NCBI GenBank assembly: GCA_020634935.1
Contig: JACKAT010000019.1
Location: 31,558 to 95,557, forward strand
Length of the DNA: 64,000 nucleotides
Source: Anaerolineales bacterium
GTDB lineage: Bacteria > Chloroflexota > Anaerolineae > 4572-78 > J111
Direction: 5' to 3'
Part shown: piece by piece, positions 7,739 to 15,866 of the stretch
How positions within the stretch are numbered: position 1 is the first letter of the stretch
Layout: each line of letters opens with the position of its first letter
Translations under genes and position numbers: made by a program
The notes under the pieces: model-generated
Database searches by the model: none
Told to the model about the DNA's origin: nothing
Seen by the model: only the letters and a program-made list of their open reading frames with translations

Positions 7739-9727
7739 CTACAAGCGAAAACGTTTCAGGGCGTGATAGCATAACGCGGTCGTAACCGAATTACTGGCGT
7801 ACCAGGTTGCCAATTCCCCGCGAGTGGGCGTACCGTAGAGGGGTTCGCCAGGCCAGCAGCCATCGTAGCGCTGCGTTTTGGTTAGGATGGTGATCCAGTC
7901 CGCCTTAAAAAGCGCCTTCACCTCATCCGGTGCGCCTGCCGACAGGCAAACAAGTGATAGCAAGGCGGCATCTTGCGGCGTCACGTGATATCGTTGAACC
8001 TCTTCTTTGAAACGCTCGGTCAGGATTTGCGCGGCGGCGGGCCGATTTCGCGCCAAACCAACCCGCATCGACTGCGCCGGCAAGTGGGCCATCAACTCAA
8101 AAATAATCCAGATGGTGTAAAGCGGCTTATAATGCCAGCCGGCTCCAACGCCCTTTTGACTGATGTCATTGAATAGGTTATCCGCGCATTTGTCAATTAG
8201 GGGCTGATACCGGCTCCGATCATAACTCATCAGCCCCAACAGCGCATTGGCCGAGACAGCAGCGCAGGTGTTACCCCACAACGACACGAAACGAGTTGAG
8301 TCTGGTTCTGCCCCGGTTACTAACCATACCGGAATTTCCCCTGCGGGCGATATCCGTGCGGCCAGCAGTTCGGCCGGCGCTTGCAGCATAGCTCGATGGC
8401 GCTCCGGTTGGGGGGAATAGGGCAGTAGGCGCAACGCCAGCCCTACGTCATCGGCGTCCGGCGGTAGGTGATCGTGATTGTAGTAGCGAAAACCGGTAGC
8501 GGCCAGCGTCTCGAACACCATGTCGATGGACTGGGCCATGTTATGACCGTACCGGCTGAGAATTTCGGTAATGAAGCCGGCCGGAAAGGCCCGGCCAATC
8601 ATCTCTGGCACGTTGAACACGCCCCGCCGTTGAACTTCCCAACTCTCCCGAAACGAGATGTCAGCCAGCAAATACCCCTCCGCCATCTCGATCACCTTGG
8701 GCAGGGTCTCGACAAACGGGGCAAACATCGGCCGGCGCGGTTTTTCAGCCTCGCCCACCGGTTTTTTCAATTGGGGTTTGAGAGAAAACAGATCGACGAC
8801 GTCCCTAACCTGATTTTCAACGACAGGGCAGTATTCAACCAATGTCGGCAGGTTGAGCGATTGAGCCAGTTCGCGGGCCGACGTCAGTTGGCCGGTACAG
8901 ATTTGTTCAATCTGGCTCATAACGCCGGTCAAAACCAACGCCCCCAAGATTTGCTCAGGCAGCGGCGCCTGATGAGGATCGAGCCCGGCGGCCTCGAGTG
9001 TTTTTAGAATGGGATACGTATATCGCTGTCGAGTCAGATCCCGGCGGATCGTCGAGATGTCGCGCAGCAACTGCCAGACGAAATTAAGGTGATCGACCAG
9101 CCGGCTCAATAATGGCACATCCTCTGCCCGGCCCAGCGCCATCGCCGCACCGATGATCGGCAGTTGGGTAAAGGCCAGTCGCCGGGGTAGGATTGCCCCA
9201 GCCTCTTCGTCGAGCAGCAATTTAGCCAGGTTGGAGTTAGACGTATCGGCCAGCGTGGCCTCGGCATAGTCATTCCAACCCAATTGATGGTATCGCCAAA
9301 AAGCGTCCGTTCCGGGGAAAATTCCCATAAGATGCCGATCAGCCTGTTGACGGAGACTTTGGGCCAAAAAAAGATAGGTTTGATCGAAGTTCGTTCCTTC
9401 ATCTAAAATTGCTTCTTGAGCGTATACCGCCGCAAAATTGAAAACCGCCGTCAAAAAAAGCGATTTCTCAAGCGGTTCTCTATCGCCTAATGTGGCCGAT
9501 TGCCAGTCGTCAATTAACCAAAAGTGAAGGTAAAGACAAGGATGATCATGCTCGCGACTGAGAATGTCGCTAAACTGGCCGGTTTCGGCATAGAAGGTCG
9601 CCAGGTTGTTTTGGAGTAGAATCCCTTGCTGAAACAACGTCGGGGGTAAGCCGGTAAAAAATTTTTCAATCTCAGGCCAAAAGTGATTTCGCCGGGATTG
9701 GTAACGGGCGATCAGATTCATCGTCAT
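7739..9727 (-). CDS. Two-domain protein related to terpene cyclases (class II DxDD motif)
   Basis: About 662 aa. The C-terminal half looks like the alpha/alpha-barrel of class II terpene cyclases and prenyltransferases. It has YYNHDHLPPDADDVGLAL, which includes D-A-D-D matching the DxDD proton donor, NTCAAVSANALLGL, and a late YDGCWPGEPLYGTPTRGEL block with aromatic/Gly repeat character. The N-terminal half is all-helical with HFWLIDDWQSA and NDYAEATLAD, loosely like the Asp-rich metal motifs of class I isoprenoid synthases. Function as a bifunctional cyclase is inference. The start is uncertain: an upstream GTG at 9766 also fits. No other isoprenoid gene is nearby. Confidence 0.55.
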   Translation of the reverse strand: MTMNLIARYQSRRNHFWPEIEKFFTGLPPTLFQQGILLQNNLATFYAETGQFSDILSREHDHPCLYLHFWLIDDWQSATLGDREPLEKSLFLTAVFNFAAVYAQEAILDEGTNFDQTYLFLAQSLRQQADRHLMGIFPGTDAFWRYHQLGWNDYAEATLADTSNSNLAKLLLDEEAGAILPRRLAFTQLPIIGAAMALGRAEDVPLLSRLVDHLNFVWQLLRDISTIRRDLTRQRYTYPILKTLEAAGLDPHQAPLPEQILGALVLTGVMSQIEQICTGQLTSARELAQSLNLPTLVEYCPVVENQVRDVVDLFSLKPQLKKPVGEAEKPRRPMFAPFVETLPKVIEMAEGYLLADISFRESWEVQRRGVFNVPEMIGRAFPAGFITEILSRYGHNMAQSIDMVFETLAATGFRYYNHDHLPPDADDVGLALRLLPYSPQPERHRAMLQAPAELLAARISPAGEIPVWLVTGAEPDSTRFVSLWGNTCAAVSANALLGLMSYDRSRYQPLIDKCADNLFNDISQKGVGAGWHYKPLYTIWIIFELMAHLPAQSMRVGLARNRPAAAQILTERFKEEVQRYHVTPQDAALLSLVCLSAGAPDEVKALFKADWITILTKTQRYDGCWPGEPLYGTPTRGELATWYASNSVTTALCYHALKRFRL

Positions 9728-9920
9728 GCGTCTCAAAATATACGAAGGTAGATTGACCCGCTTCACGTTCTACGCTGCCGGTCTTACCGCCAGTATACTA
9801 CCATAATCCATTCGAGTCGAGGTTTTCTGAGGCGGTCTAAAAAATTTCTCCGCTTTGCACCATTGCCCAAGTAGACTACAATTTAAAGTTGAGATCACGT
9901 CAATTAAGGATATTCATCCC

Positions 9921-11021
9921 GTGAAAGAAACTCTCGGCCTCAAATTCTTAACGGTTATCACCCTGACCTTATTGCTAACCAACTGTCGATCCGGTCCGCC
10001 GCCCGAACCAACAGTTATCGCTGAGCAGCCCGCTCCTTCACCAACCTCAACCGCAGCACCCACCCCAACAGCAACCATACCCCCAACCCCGACTATTACC
10101 CCAACACCAACCAACACCCCTACTCCCACCATCACTCCCACGCCGACGCCTCACCCGATGGAACCGTTTACCATCGACGGGCTGCGCGAGCGTGACTATC
10201 CCGGCGGGACAATTAACATCCGGTCGGTGCTGACGACGACCACGACCTTCACCCGCTACTACATCGATTACCCTAGCGACGATCTGACCATCACCGGCAT
10301 CATGCAAATCCCCCCCGGCGACGGCCCGTTTCCGGTGGTGGTGCTCAACCACGGCTATATTCCCCAGTCTCGCTATTGGTCTGGTGCGGACACCTGGCGG
10401 GCCGCCGAATATCTCAACGCCCACGGCTATTTGACGCTGGCTTCAGACTTTCGCACCTGGGGTCAGTCGGATTCCGGCGATAATTTCTTCCGCACCGGTC
10501 TGCTGCTCGATGCCCTCAATTTGGTTGGCTCCGTGGCGTCGATTCCCCAGGCCGACCCCAATCGCATCGGCATGTGGGGGCACAGTATGGGCGGCGGTGT
10601 AGCCACCAAAGCCCTCACCGTTGACCCGCGCATCAAGGCCGCGGTATTGTACGCCCCGGTCAGCGGCTACGATCCCGAAGTGATCGACCGCTGGGGGGCC
10701 GGTATTCGGCGGGAAACGGACGAGCGGCTGGTCGCAGCCTACGCCGACGCCGTCTACAGCCCTACCTTTCTGGAGCGCACGTCACCCATCAATTACCTGG
10801 AATTCGTCACTGCTCCAGTTCAAATCCACATCGGCACAGCCGATAGCAGCACCCCGCCGGAGTGGTCGGCCAATTTGAACGAGGCGCTTACTGAAGCCGG
10901 TCGGGAGGTTGAATACTTTGTGTATCAAGGTCAGGGGCACGCCTTTGAAGGTGAAAGCTGGCAGCTTTTCATGGAGCGCGTCACCGACTTTTTCGACCGT
11001 CATTTGGGGAGCGCCTTTTAA
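9921..11021 (+). CDS. Secreted alpha/beta hydrolase lipoprotein
   Basis: A 366-aa predicted lipoprotein. The GTG at 9921 gives a clean signal peptide with lipobox LLTNC; frames from 9855 would bury it. A Thr/Pro-rich linker of about 55 residues (repeats of TPTP) separates the anchor from an S9-like hydrolase domain. That domain has VVVLNHGY near 135, the nucleophile elbow GHSMGGG near 225, and a late QGHAFEG His near 350. The acidic residue is likely in the IGTAD segment. It acts outside the membrane on esters or peptides. It is followed after 2 nt by a small membrane-protein gene and then a larger gene with overlapping start, forming an operon. Confidence 0.85.
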   Translation: MKETLGLKFLTVITLTLLLTNCRSGPPPEPTVIAEQPAPSPTSTAAPTPTATIPPTPTITPTPTNTPTPTITPTPTPHPMEPFTIDGLRERDYPGGTINIRSVLTTTTTFTRYYIDYPSDDLTITGIMQIPPGDGPFPVVVLNHGYIPQSRYWSGADTWRAAEYLNAHGYLTLASDFRTWGQSDSGDNFFRTGLLLDALNLVGSVASIPQADPNRIGMWGHSMGGGVATKALTVDPRIKAAVLYAPVSGYDPEVIDRWGAGIRRETDERLVAAYADAVYSPTFLERTSPINYLEFVTAPVQIHIGTADSSTPPEWSANLNEALTEAGREVEYFVYQGQGHAFEGESWQLFMERVTDFFDRHLGSAF

Positions 11022-11023
11022 TC

Positions 11024-11410
11024 ATGAGCCATTTTTCTGTTCGCCTGGGCGGCGGTATGGCCCTGCTGGTCCAAGCCTTTCTGTTGCAATTTCTGTGGAC
11101 CCCCCATAACACTTTGATAGGTGAAACACCGATCTTTATATCGATCACCATTGCTGTTTTCCTGAGCCTGCTGGCCGTACTCGGATTTGTCTTTTTGCGG
11201 CCAACCGGCTGGATTCTGGCCATGTTAGTGCAAATGATCTGCCTGCTGACCGCGCTGTTTATTCGTTTCTCCACCCCGTCGTTCCAGGCGGCTGCTCATT
11301 TCACGATGTTGTACAGTATTGGCTTGGTGCTGTACTTAAATGCTCATGCGGTCCGGTCGGCATTTGAGCGCCGATTTCAAAACGGTCAGCCTGAAGAGGT
11401 CAAATTATGA
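11024..11410 (+). CDS. Small integral membrane protein
   Basis: A 128-aa hydrophobic protein with about four membrane helices (residues 8-25, 36-58, 62-84 and 92-112) and a charged tail. No family recognised. Its ATG is 2 nt after the hydrolase stop and its stop overlaps the next start (ATGA type), so the three genes are translationally linked. Confidence 0.65.
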   Translation: MSHFSVRLGGGMALLVQAFLLQFLWTPHNTLIGETPIFISITIAVFLSLLAVLGFVFLRPTGWILAMLVQMICLLTALFIRFSTPSFQAAAHFTMLYSIGLVLYLNAHAVRSAFERRFQNGQPEEVKL

Positions 11411-13254
11411 GCCCCCAAACCGATCTGGACTTACTACAACGGTTTGAGCCGATCATCCATTATAACCGAGGGGAAGAGTTCTTCCCCATCGATGTTGCCC
11501 GCTACGTGGAGGTGTGTAATCTATGGGTCAAACGCTCTAATACCTCCGAAGCCGAATGTTTGACGCCCGCTCAGCAGTTGACTCTCGGCACATTGGCTCA
11601 ACCTCGCGCCGACCGCTTTGGATCGATCTATTTCCTTAAATTTGCCGATCCGCTGACGGCAGCCGAACTGGCCTCTTACAAACTCCACGAACTCGCCAAT
11701 GCTGATCCCACGCAAACCTTCCATGCTGGACGGGGACGGCTAGCTCGGGTGGGTTATGTCTCACGTTTGGCTCACGCTCTCTTTCAACTTTCGCTGCTGG
11801 CTCGCGGCCGGATGCCTGGTGATGCGGCCGCCGCAGCCTCAATTGTTTATACCAGCATCCAGGCCAGGCGCGAGGAGTACCGTTACTGCGGCCGGGTTGT
11901 CCGTGAGAATGGCTGGATTATATTACAGTACTGGTTTCTATATGCCTTCAATAATTGGCGGAGCGGCTTCTACGGTATGAACGATCACGAAGCCGACTGG
12001 GAGATGATCGGTATTTATCTTTCCGATGCGCCTAATAACGGCGAAGTCACCCCGGAGTGGATCGCGTATGCCTCGCACGATTTTTCCGGCGATGATCTCC
12101 GCCGCCATTGGACCGATCCCGAGCTGGAAAAAATCGGCGAGCACCCAGTCATTTACGCCGGAGCCGGCTCGCACGCCAGTTATTACAGCGCAGGCGAGTA
12201 CTTGGTCGAGGTCGAGATCCCGTCGCTGACCCCGCTGCGGCGTGTTTATGACCGGATGCAAAAATTTTGGGCCGAAAAGCTGCGCCAGTTCTCCGACGAG
12301 CCACAACCTGCGGAGGCCATCGAACAGCCTAATTTTTTTCGGCTGCCTTTCGTCGATTATGCCCGGGGCGACGGGCTATCGATTGGTCCCTGTCAGGGTA
12401 AAAGTTGGGCAACGCCGCGCCTGATCAATCAAACCCTGCCCTGGGTATCGCAGTATCGCGGCTTATGGGGCCGCTACATCTCCGATCCGCTGGCCGGTGA
12501 AAACGCGCCCGGCGGGCCAATGTACAACCGCAACGGCTCCGTGCGCCGCGCCTGGTACGATCCGCTAGGCTGGGCCGGTCTGGATAAGGTGGTGCCCCGT
12601 CACCAGGCTCTACGACGCGTTCACGAGCAGCATGCCCATCTGGCCGTGCGGCAGGCTGAACTGCTGGAACTGATCCATACCAAGAGCGAGCAACTCACCG
12701 GGTTGGGGATTGAGGCCGCCGCCGTGCAAATTCGGCCCCACTTAAAAGAAGTGTACGAGAGCCACCAGAAAAAAATCAAAACCCTATCAGACGAAGTCGA
12801 TGACCTGCGGGCCGAATTTGCCCAAAACCGGGCCACCCTAGAGGCTTTTCAACTGTACGCCGACCAACTGGAGCAGGGCGATTTCGGCTCCACCCGCAGC
12901 CACATTCGGCGGGCCGCCGCCCCTATCCCGGAGAGCGAACTCCAAATTGGCCGGCTGCTGGAAGGCTGGGCGGCGGTCAGTATCGGCTTGATGCTAATCA
13001 GTTTGGTCGGGCTGGTTATTTTGGCCCCGCAGAACTGGTTCATCGGCATCATCTCGATTGTCATCCTCTTCATTGTGATCGAGTCCACCTTCCGCCGGCG
13101 GCTCTACAAGCTGATCACCAACGTGACAATTAGCTTGGCCATCTTCGCCGCTGTCGTCTTGATTTTCGATTTCTTCCCGTGGATTGCGGTGGTAGTGGCG
13201 CTAGTGGCCGGGGGATATTTGGTTTGGCAGAACTTGCGGGAATTGTGGAGCTAG
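11407..13254 (+). CDS. Large protein with Vps62-like N-terminal domain and C-terminal membrane helices
   Basis: A 615-aa protein. Residues 1-330 contain LQYWFLYAFNNWRSGF, GMNDHEADWEMIGIYL and HPVIYAGAGSHASYY, the pattern of Vps62/DUF946-like proteins with conserved His and Asp/Glu that suggest a metal-dependent or binding fold. A coiled coil follows (about 400-490), then three closely spaced membrane helices near 520-610. Its place after a secreted hydrolase and a small membrane protein suggests an envelope function. The exact role is unknown. Confidence 0.6.
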   Translation: MSPQTDLDLLQRFEPIIHYNRGEEFFPIDVARYVEVCNLWVKRSNTSEAECLTPAQQLTLGTLAQPRADRFGSIYFLKFADPLTAAELASYKLHELANADPTQTFHAGRGRLARVGYVSRLAHALFQLSLLARGRMPGDAAAAASIVYTSIQARREEYRYCGRVVRENGWIILQYWFLYAFNNWRSGFYGMNDHEADWEMIGIYLSDAPNNGEVTPEWIAYASHDFSGDDLRRHWTDPELEKIGEHPVIYAGAGSHASYYSAGEYLVEVEIPSLTPLRRVYDRMQKFWAEKLRQFSDEPQPAEAIEQPNFFRLPFVDYARGDGLSIGPCQGKSWATPRLINQTLPWVSQYRGLWGRYISDPLAGENAPGGPMYNRNGSVRRAWYDPLGWAGLDKVVPRHQALRRVHEQHAHLAVRQAELLELIHTKSEQLTGLGIEAAAVQIRPHLKEVYESHQKKIKTLSDEVDDLRAEFAQNRATLEAFQLYADQLEQGDFGSTRSHIRRAAAPIPESELQIGRLLEGWAAVSIGLMLISLVGLVILAPQNWFIGIISIVILFIVIESTFRRRLYKLITNVTISLAIFAAVVLIFDFFPWIAVVVALVAGGYLVWQNLRELWS

Positions 13255-13335
13255 AGGAATGGGGAATGAAGAATGGAGAATCAGCGGCGGTAGTAGACGG
13301 TAAACCCAATTATGATAAGTAAAGCGTGTCTCATC

Positions 13336-13498
13336 ATGTGTCATTTCGCAGCGTTAGCGGCGAAATCCCTCAGACAAAACCAGAACCGGAAGGGGCGATT
13401 GGACCGAATTCAACCCCAATATAGAGATTTACCAACCGCTTGGCCCTTAAACCAAAGGCTTCAGGGATTTCTCCGCCTGCGGCTCCGAAATGACATGC
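13336..13498. repeat. Dispersed inverted repeat of the TGTCATTTCG type
   Basis: The left arm (about 13336-13373, starting TGTCATTTCGCAGCG) pairs with the right arm (about 13460-13498, ending CTCCGAAATGACATG). The arms share the AAATCCCT core. A related copy lies at 61491-61590. This type of intergenic repeat is common in environmental bacteria. The remaining sequence of the 13255-13743 gap holds the tandem array at 13544 and no gene. Confidence 0.6.
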
Positions 13499-13543
13499 GA
13501 TGTGATTGCCTATCAAAACTAAAACTTTGTTGACGCTCTATTA

Positions 13544-13683
13544 GGAACCATTCGGCGGCGGTACGGACCGTTCGGCGCTTGGTACAGACCATTCGGCGGC
13601 GGTAGGAACCGTTCGGCGATGGTAGGAACCGTTCGGCGGCGGTAGGAATCGTCCGGCGCTTGGTAGGAACCGTTCGGCGGATG
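13544..13683. repeat. Tandem array of 20-21-bp units
   Basis: Seven imperfect units with the core GGAACCGTTCGGCGGCGGTA. Variation is mostly A/G in the middle and GGCGGTA versus GCTTGGTA at the end. The array lies between two convergent genes. It has no spacers and is too short-phased for a CRISPR; it looks like a minisatellite. Confidence 0.75.
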
Positions 13684-13743
13684 GGGAAAGGCTTTCGGGG
13701 TAATCAAATCAATCGCCCAATCTCTAATCTCTAATCTCCCCAT

Positions 13744-14544
13744 TTACTTCACTGCCCCAATACGCCGCAGCTTGGGTTCGAGCTTAGCCCGAACGGCGGC
13801 AAATCGAACGGACAGAAAGGTACACAAAAACCAAATTAGACCCAACCCGAAAACTACCCCGGTCAGGTTACGCAGCCACCAATTGAGCGTACCGATGGTC
13901 GTGCCTTGATAAAACGAGGGCGAAAAAATTCCGCTGGTCAGGGCAATAGCCCAGGCGTTGCTCGCGCGAAAGCCCGAGCCGCCGTTGTCGCTGATCATGT
14001 GACTGATGCCGTCGGTCAGCAGCGGCAGGGCCAGCACCACCAACCACACAAAGCTAATTTTGGGCCGCCCCCCGGCCAGCCCCCAGCCCAGTCCCCCCAC
14101 AACTATCGCGGCAAAAATCGCAATCATCCGATGGTTGAGCGCCGTTTTATAACCGATCTCGGCATTGCCGGTAAAGGCTTGCAGGTTATGGGGATCGGCC
14201 CCAAATTTAAGCAGTTGCTCCAGCGAATAGGTTTGAAATCCGCCGGATTGGCCGAATAAGAAGTAGGATCGCTGGGGGAGTTGATGATTGTGCGGCGCGA
14301 GAAACTCATACACCCATTGCCCGGCTCCGGGCAGCCCGGCCGCCATAAACACCGGAGCCAAAAAGCCCAAAGCCAAAATAATCCAGGCCAGCAGCACGGC
14401 CAGCAGCAGCCAGTAACGGGTTACAAACAAGATAATTTTTTGGAGGGTGATCACGATGCTCCGAGTGCGGCCCGTGACAACAATGCGGTCGTTTTCAGTG
14501 GGTGCCATATTAAAAATAGTAGCCAGATTACCCGAATTAGGCAA
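13744..14544 (-). CDS. DUF2085 family integral membrane protein
   Basis: A 266-aa protein with about five membrane helices. It follows the DUF2085 pattern: HQLPQRSYFLFG near residue 91, GYKTALNHRMIAIF near 131, LPLLTDGISHMISDNGG near 172 and FRASNAWAIALTSG near 191. The usual Cys before HQLPQRS is replaced by Asn here, and the later CxRC pair is missing, as seen in Chloroflexota members. Function is unknown. It is divergent from the DUF5666 gene. Confidence 0.75.
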   Translation of the reverse strand: MPNSGNLATIFNMAPTENDRIVVTGRTRSIVITLQKIILFVTRYWLLLAVLLAWIILALGFLAPVFMAAGLPGAGQWVYEFLAPHNHQLPQRSYFLFGQSGGFQTYSLEQLLKFGADPHNLQAFTGNAEIGYKTALNHRMIAIFAAIVVGGLGWGLAGGRPKISFVWLVVLALPLLTDGISHMISDNGGSGFRASNAWAIALTSGIFSPSFYQGTTIGTLNWWLRNLTGVVFGLGLIWFLCTFLSVRFAAVRAKLEPKLRRIGAVK

Positions 14545-14555
14545 AAGCGTCGGAA

Positions 14556-14604
14556 CACAAATTTCACAGAAACTAAAAAATTTCTGCGCAACTTCTGCAT
14601 AATT
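14556..14604. promoter_or_regulatory. Candidate response-regulator site, repeat type A
   Basis: CACAAATTTCACAGAAAC, followed 18 bp later by TTCTGCATAATT. A very similar order (CACAAATTTC, then ACTGCATAATT) precedes the MsrQ-like gene at 23184-23224. The site lies between the DUF2085 and DUF5666 genes. Binding by the OmpR-type regulator encoded at 24255 is inference. Confidence 0.35.
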
Positions 14605-14710
14605 CTTCTTTAGAATAAAGATAATTCAACAACAAACCATACAATCGGCTCGACTCTAAAGGAGTTTGACAGACTCACTGAAGACGAGGCCGGTGATGAA
14701 AATTTGTTTC

Positions 14711-14772
14711 ACCCTCACCCCGTCGCTGACGCGACTCCCCTCGCCCTGAGGGCGAGGAGTTGGGGGTGAGGG
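14711..14772. repeat. GC-rich interspersed inverted repeat
   Basis: Starts CACCCTCACCCCG and ends GTTGGGGGTGAGG with an inner stem CTCGCCCTGAGGGCGAG. This is a widely seen intergenic repeat type in bacteria. It lies in the leader of the DUF5666 gene. Confidence 0.55.
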
Positions 14773-14804
14773 GGGTTCAGGAGATTAGTTCAAAGGAGAT
14801 TCTC

Positions 14805-15791
14805 GTGCAACGTTTACTCACGAAAAAATGGTTAATCATCGGCGGCGTTGTGGGGACGCTGGCTCTGGTTGGCGTCCTGGCGATGGGCGCCATAGCCCTG
14901 GCTCAGGGTTTTCCGGGCCGAGCCGGCTTCGGGCCGCGAGCCTTCGCCTTTCGAGGCCAACCCGGCGACGACTTCTTTTTCGACGGCCCCCGCGAGTTCG
15001 GCTTCTTTCAGGAAGGACCGGGTCGCGGTCATAAAGGCCCTCATGGCGGTGTGGCCGGCGAAGTGACCGCCATCGACGGCAGCACCCTAACCGTCGCCGA
15101 TCGCGATGGCCAATCGATCACGGTTAATACGACCGAGGACACCCCGGTTTTCCTGGTTGAAACCGGCAGCGAAGGCAGTATCAGCGATATTCAAGTCAGC
15201 AGCAATATTGGCGTTCGCGGCCAGCGAAATGACGACGGATCGGTCGAGGCGCGTGGGGTAACGGTGATGCCGGCCGGCGACATGGCCGGCGGTCGCGTCA
15301 CCAACATCGACGGCGGACAAATTACCGTCGACAATCCCCGTGACCAAACAACTACCATTATTACCACCGACGACAAGACCACCTTCCGGCTGGATCGCGA
15401 TAGCGAGGCCGGTTCGATCGCGGACGTCACCACTGCCAGCGCCGTAATGGCCTTTGGAGAAACCCAAAGCGATGGTTCGCTGGCTGCTCGACTGGTTTTG
15501 GTCCACGAACACCCCATGAAGGACGGCGAGCGTGGACCGCAGCAAGGCTTTCACGGTGGTGAGGTCTCTGCCATCGACGGCGCGAAGTTGACTGTTAAAG
15601 ATCGCAACGGTGATGACATCACCGTCGTCACCGACGACTCAACCGAATATCGTACCCGTGACGGATCAGACGTTTCCTTTAAGAGTATTGAAGTCGGCAG
15701 TCGCATCGCGGTCAAAGGCCAGCCGGTAGAAGATCAAGATAATACGATCAAAGCGGACGTCATCGACATCGTTCAACCCAAAAACCCGTAA
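14805..15791 (+). CDS. Secreted DUF5666 repeat protein
   Basis: A 328-aa protein starting at the GTG at 14805, which follows SD AAAGGAG at 6 nt; upstream in-frame codons belong to the repeat. A hydrophobic signal or anchor (residues 8-33, GGVVGTLALVGVLAMGAIALAQ) leads into a Gly/Phe-rich segment and then three beta-rich repeats of the DUF5666 type: GEVTAIDGSTLTV, GRVTNIDGGQITV and GEVSAIDGAKLTV, each followed by a GS.I.V...V.A.G block. It is extracytoplasmic with unknown ligand. The neighbouring two-component and redox genes and the shared site at 14556 suggest envelope-stress control. Confidence 0.8.
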   Translation: MQRLLTKKWLIIGGVVGTLALVGVLAMGAIALAQGFPGRAGFGPRAFAFRGQPGDDFFFDGPREFGFFQEGPGRGHKGPHGGVAGEVTAIDGSTLTVADRDGQSITVNTTEDTPVFLVETGSEGSISDIQVSSNIGVRGQRNDDGSVEARGVTVMPAGDMAGGRVTNIDGGQITVDNPRDQTTTIITTDDKTTFRLDRDSEAGSIADVTTASAVMAFGETQSDGSLAARLVLVHEHPMKDGERGPQQGFHGGEVSAIDGAKLTVKDRNGDDITVVTDDSTEYRTRDGSDVSFKSIEVGSRIAVKGQPVEDQDNTIKADVIDIVQPKNP

Positions 15792-15833
15792 AGAATACCT
15801 CGACTAACACCCGTTTAATCGTTCCCCGCTAGG

Positions 15834-15865
15834 ATAAGACCCCGCAGTATGATGTGGGGTCTTAT
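15834..15865. terminator. Convergent rho-independent terminator
   Basis: ATAAGACCCC (15834-15843) pairs with GGGGTCTTAT (15856-15865), followed by TTTATTT. It lies between the DUF5666 gene and the leftward hybrid kinase and can serve both. Confidence 0.85.
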
Positions 15866-15866
15866 T

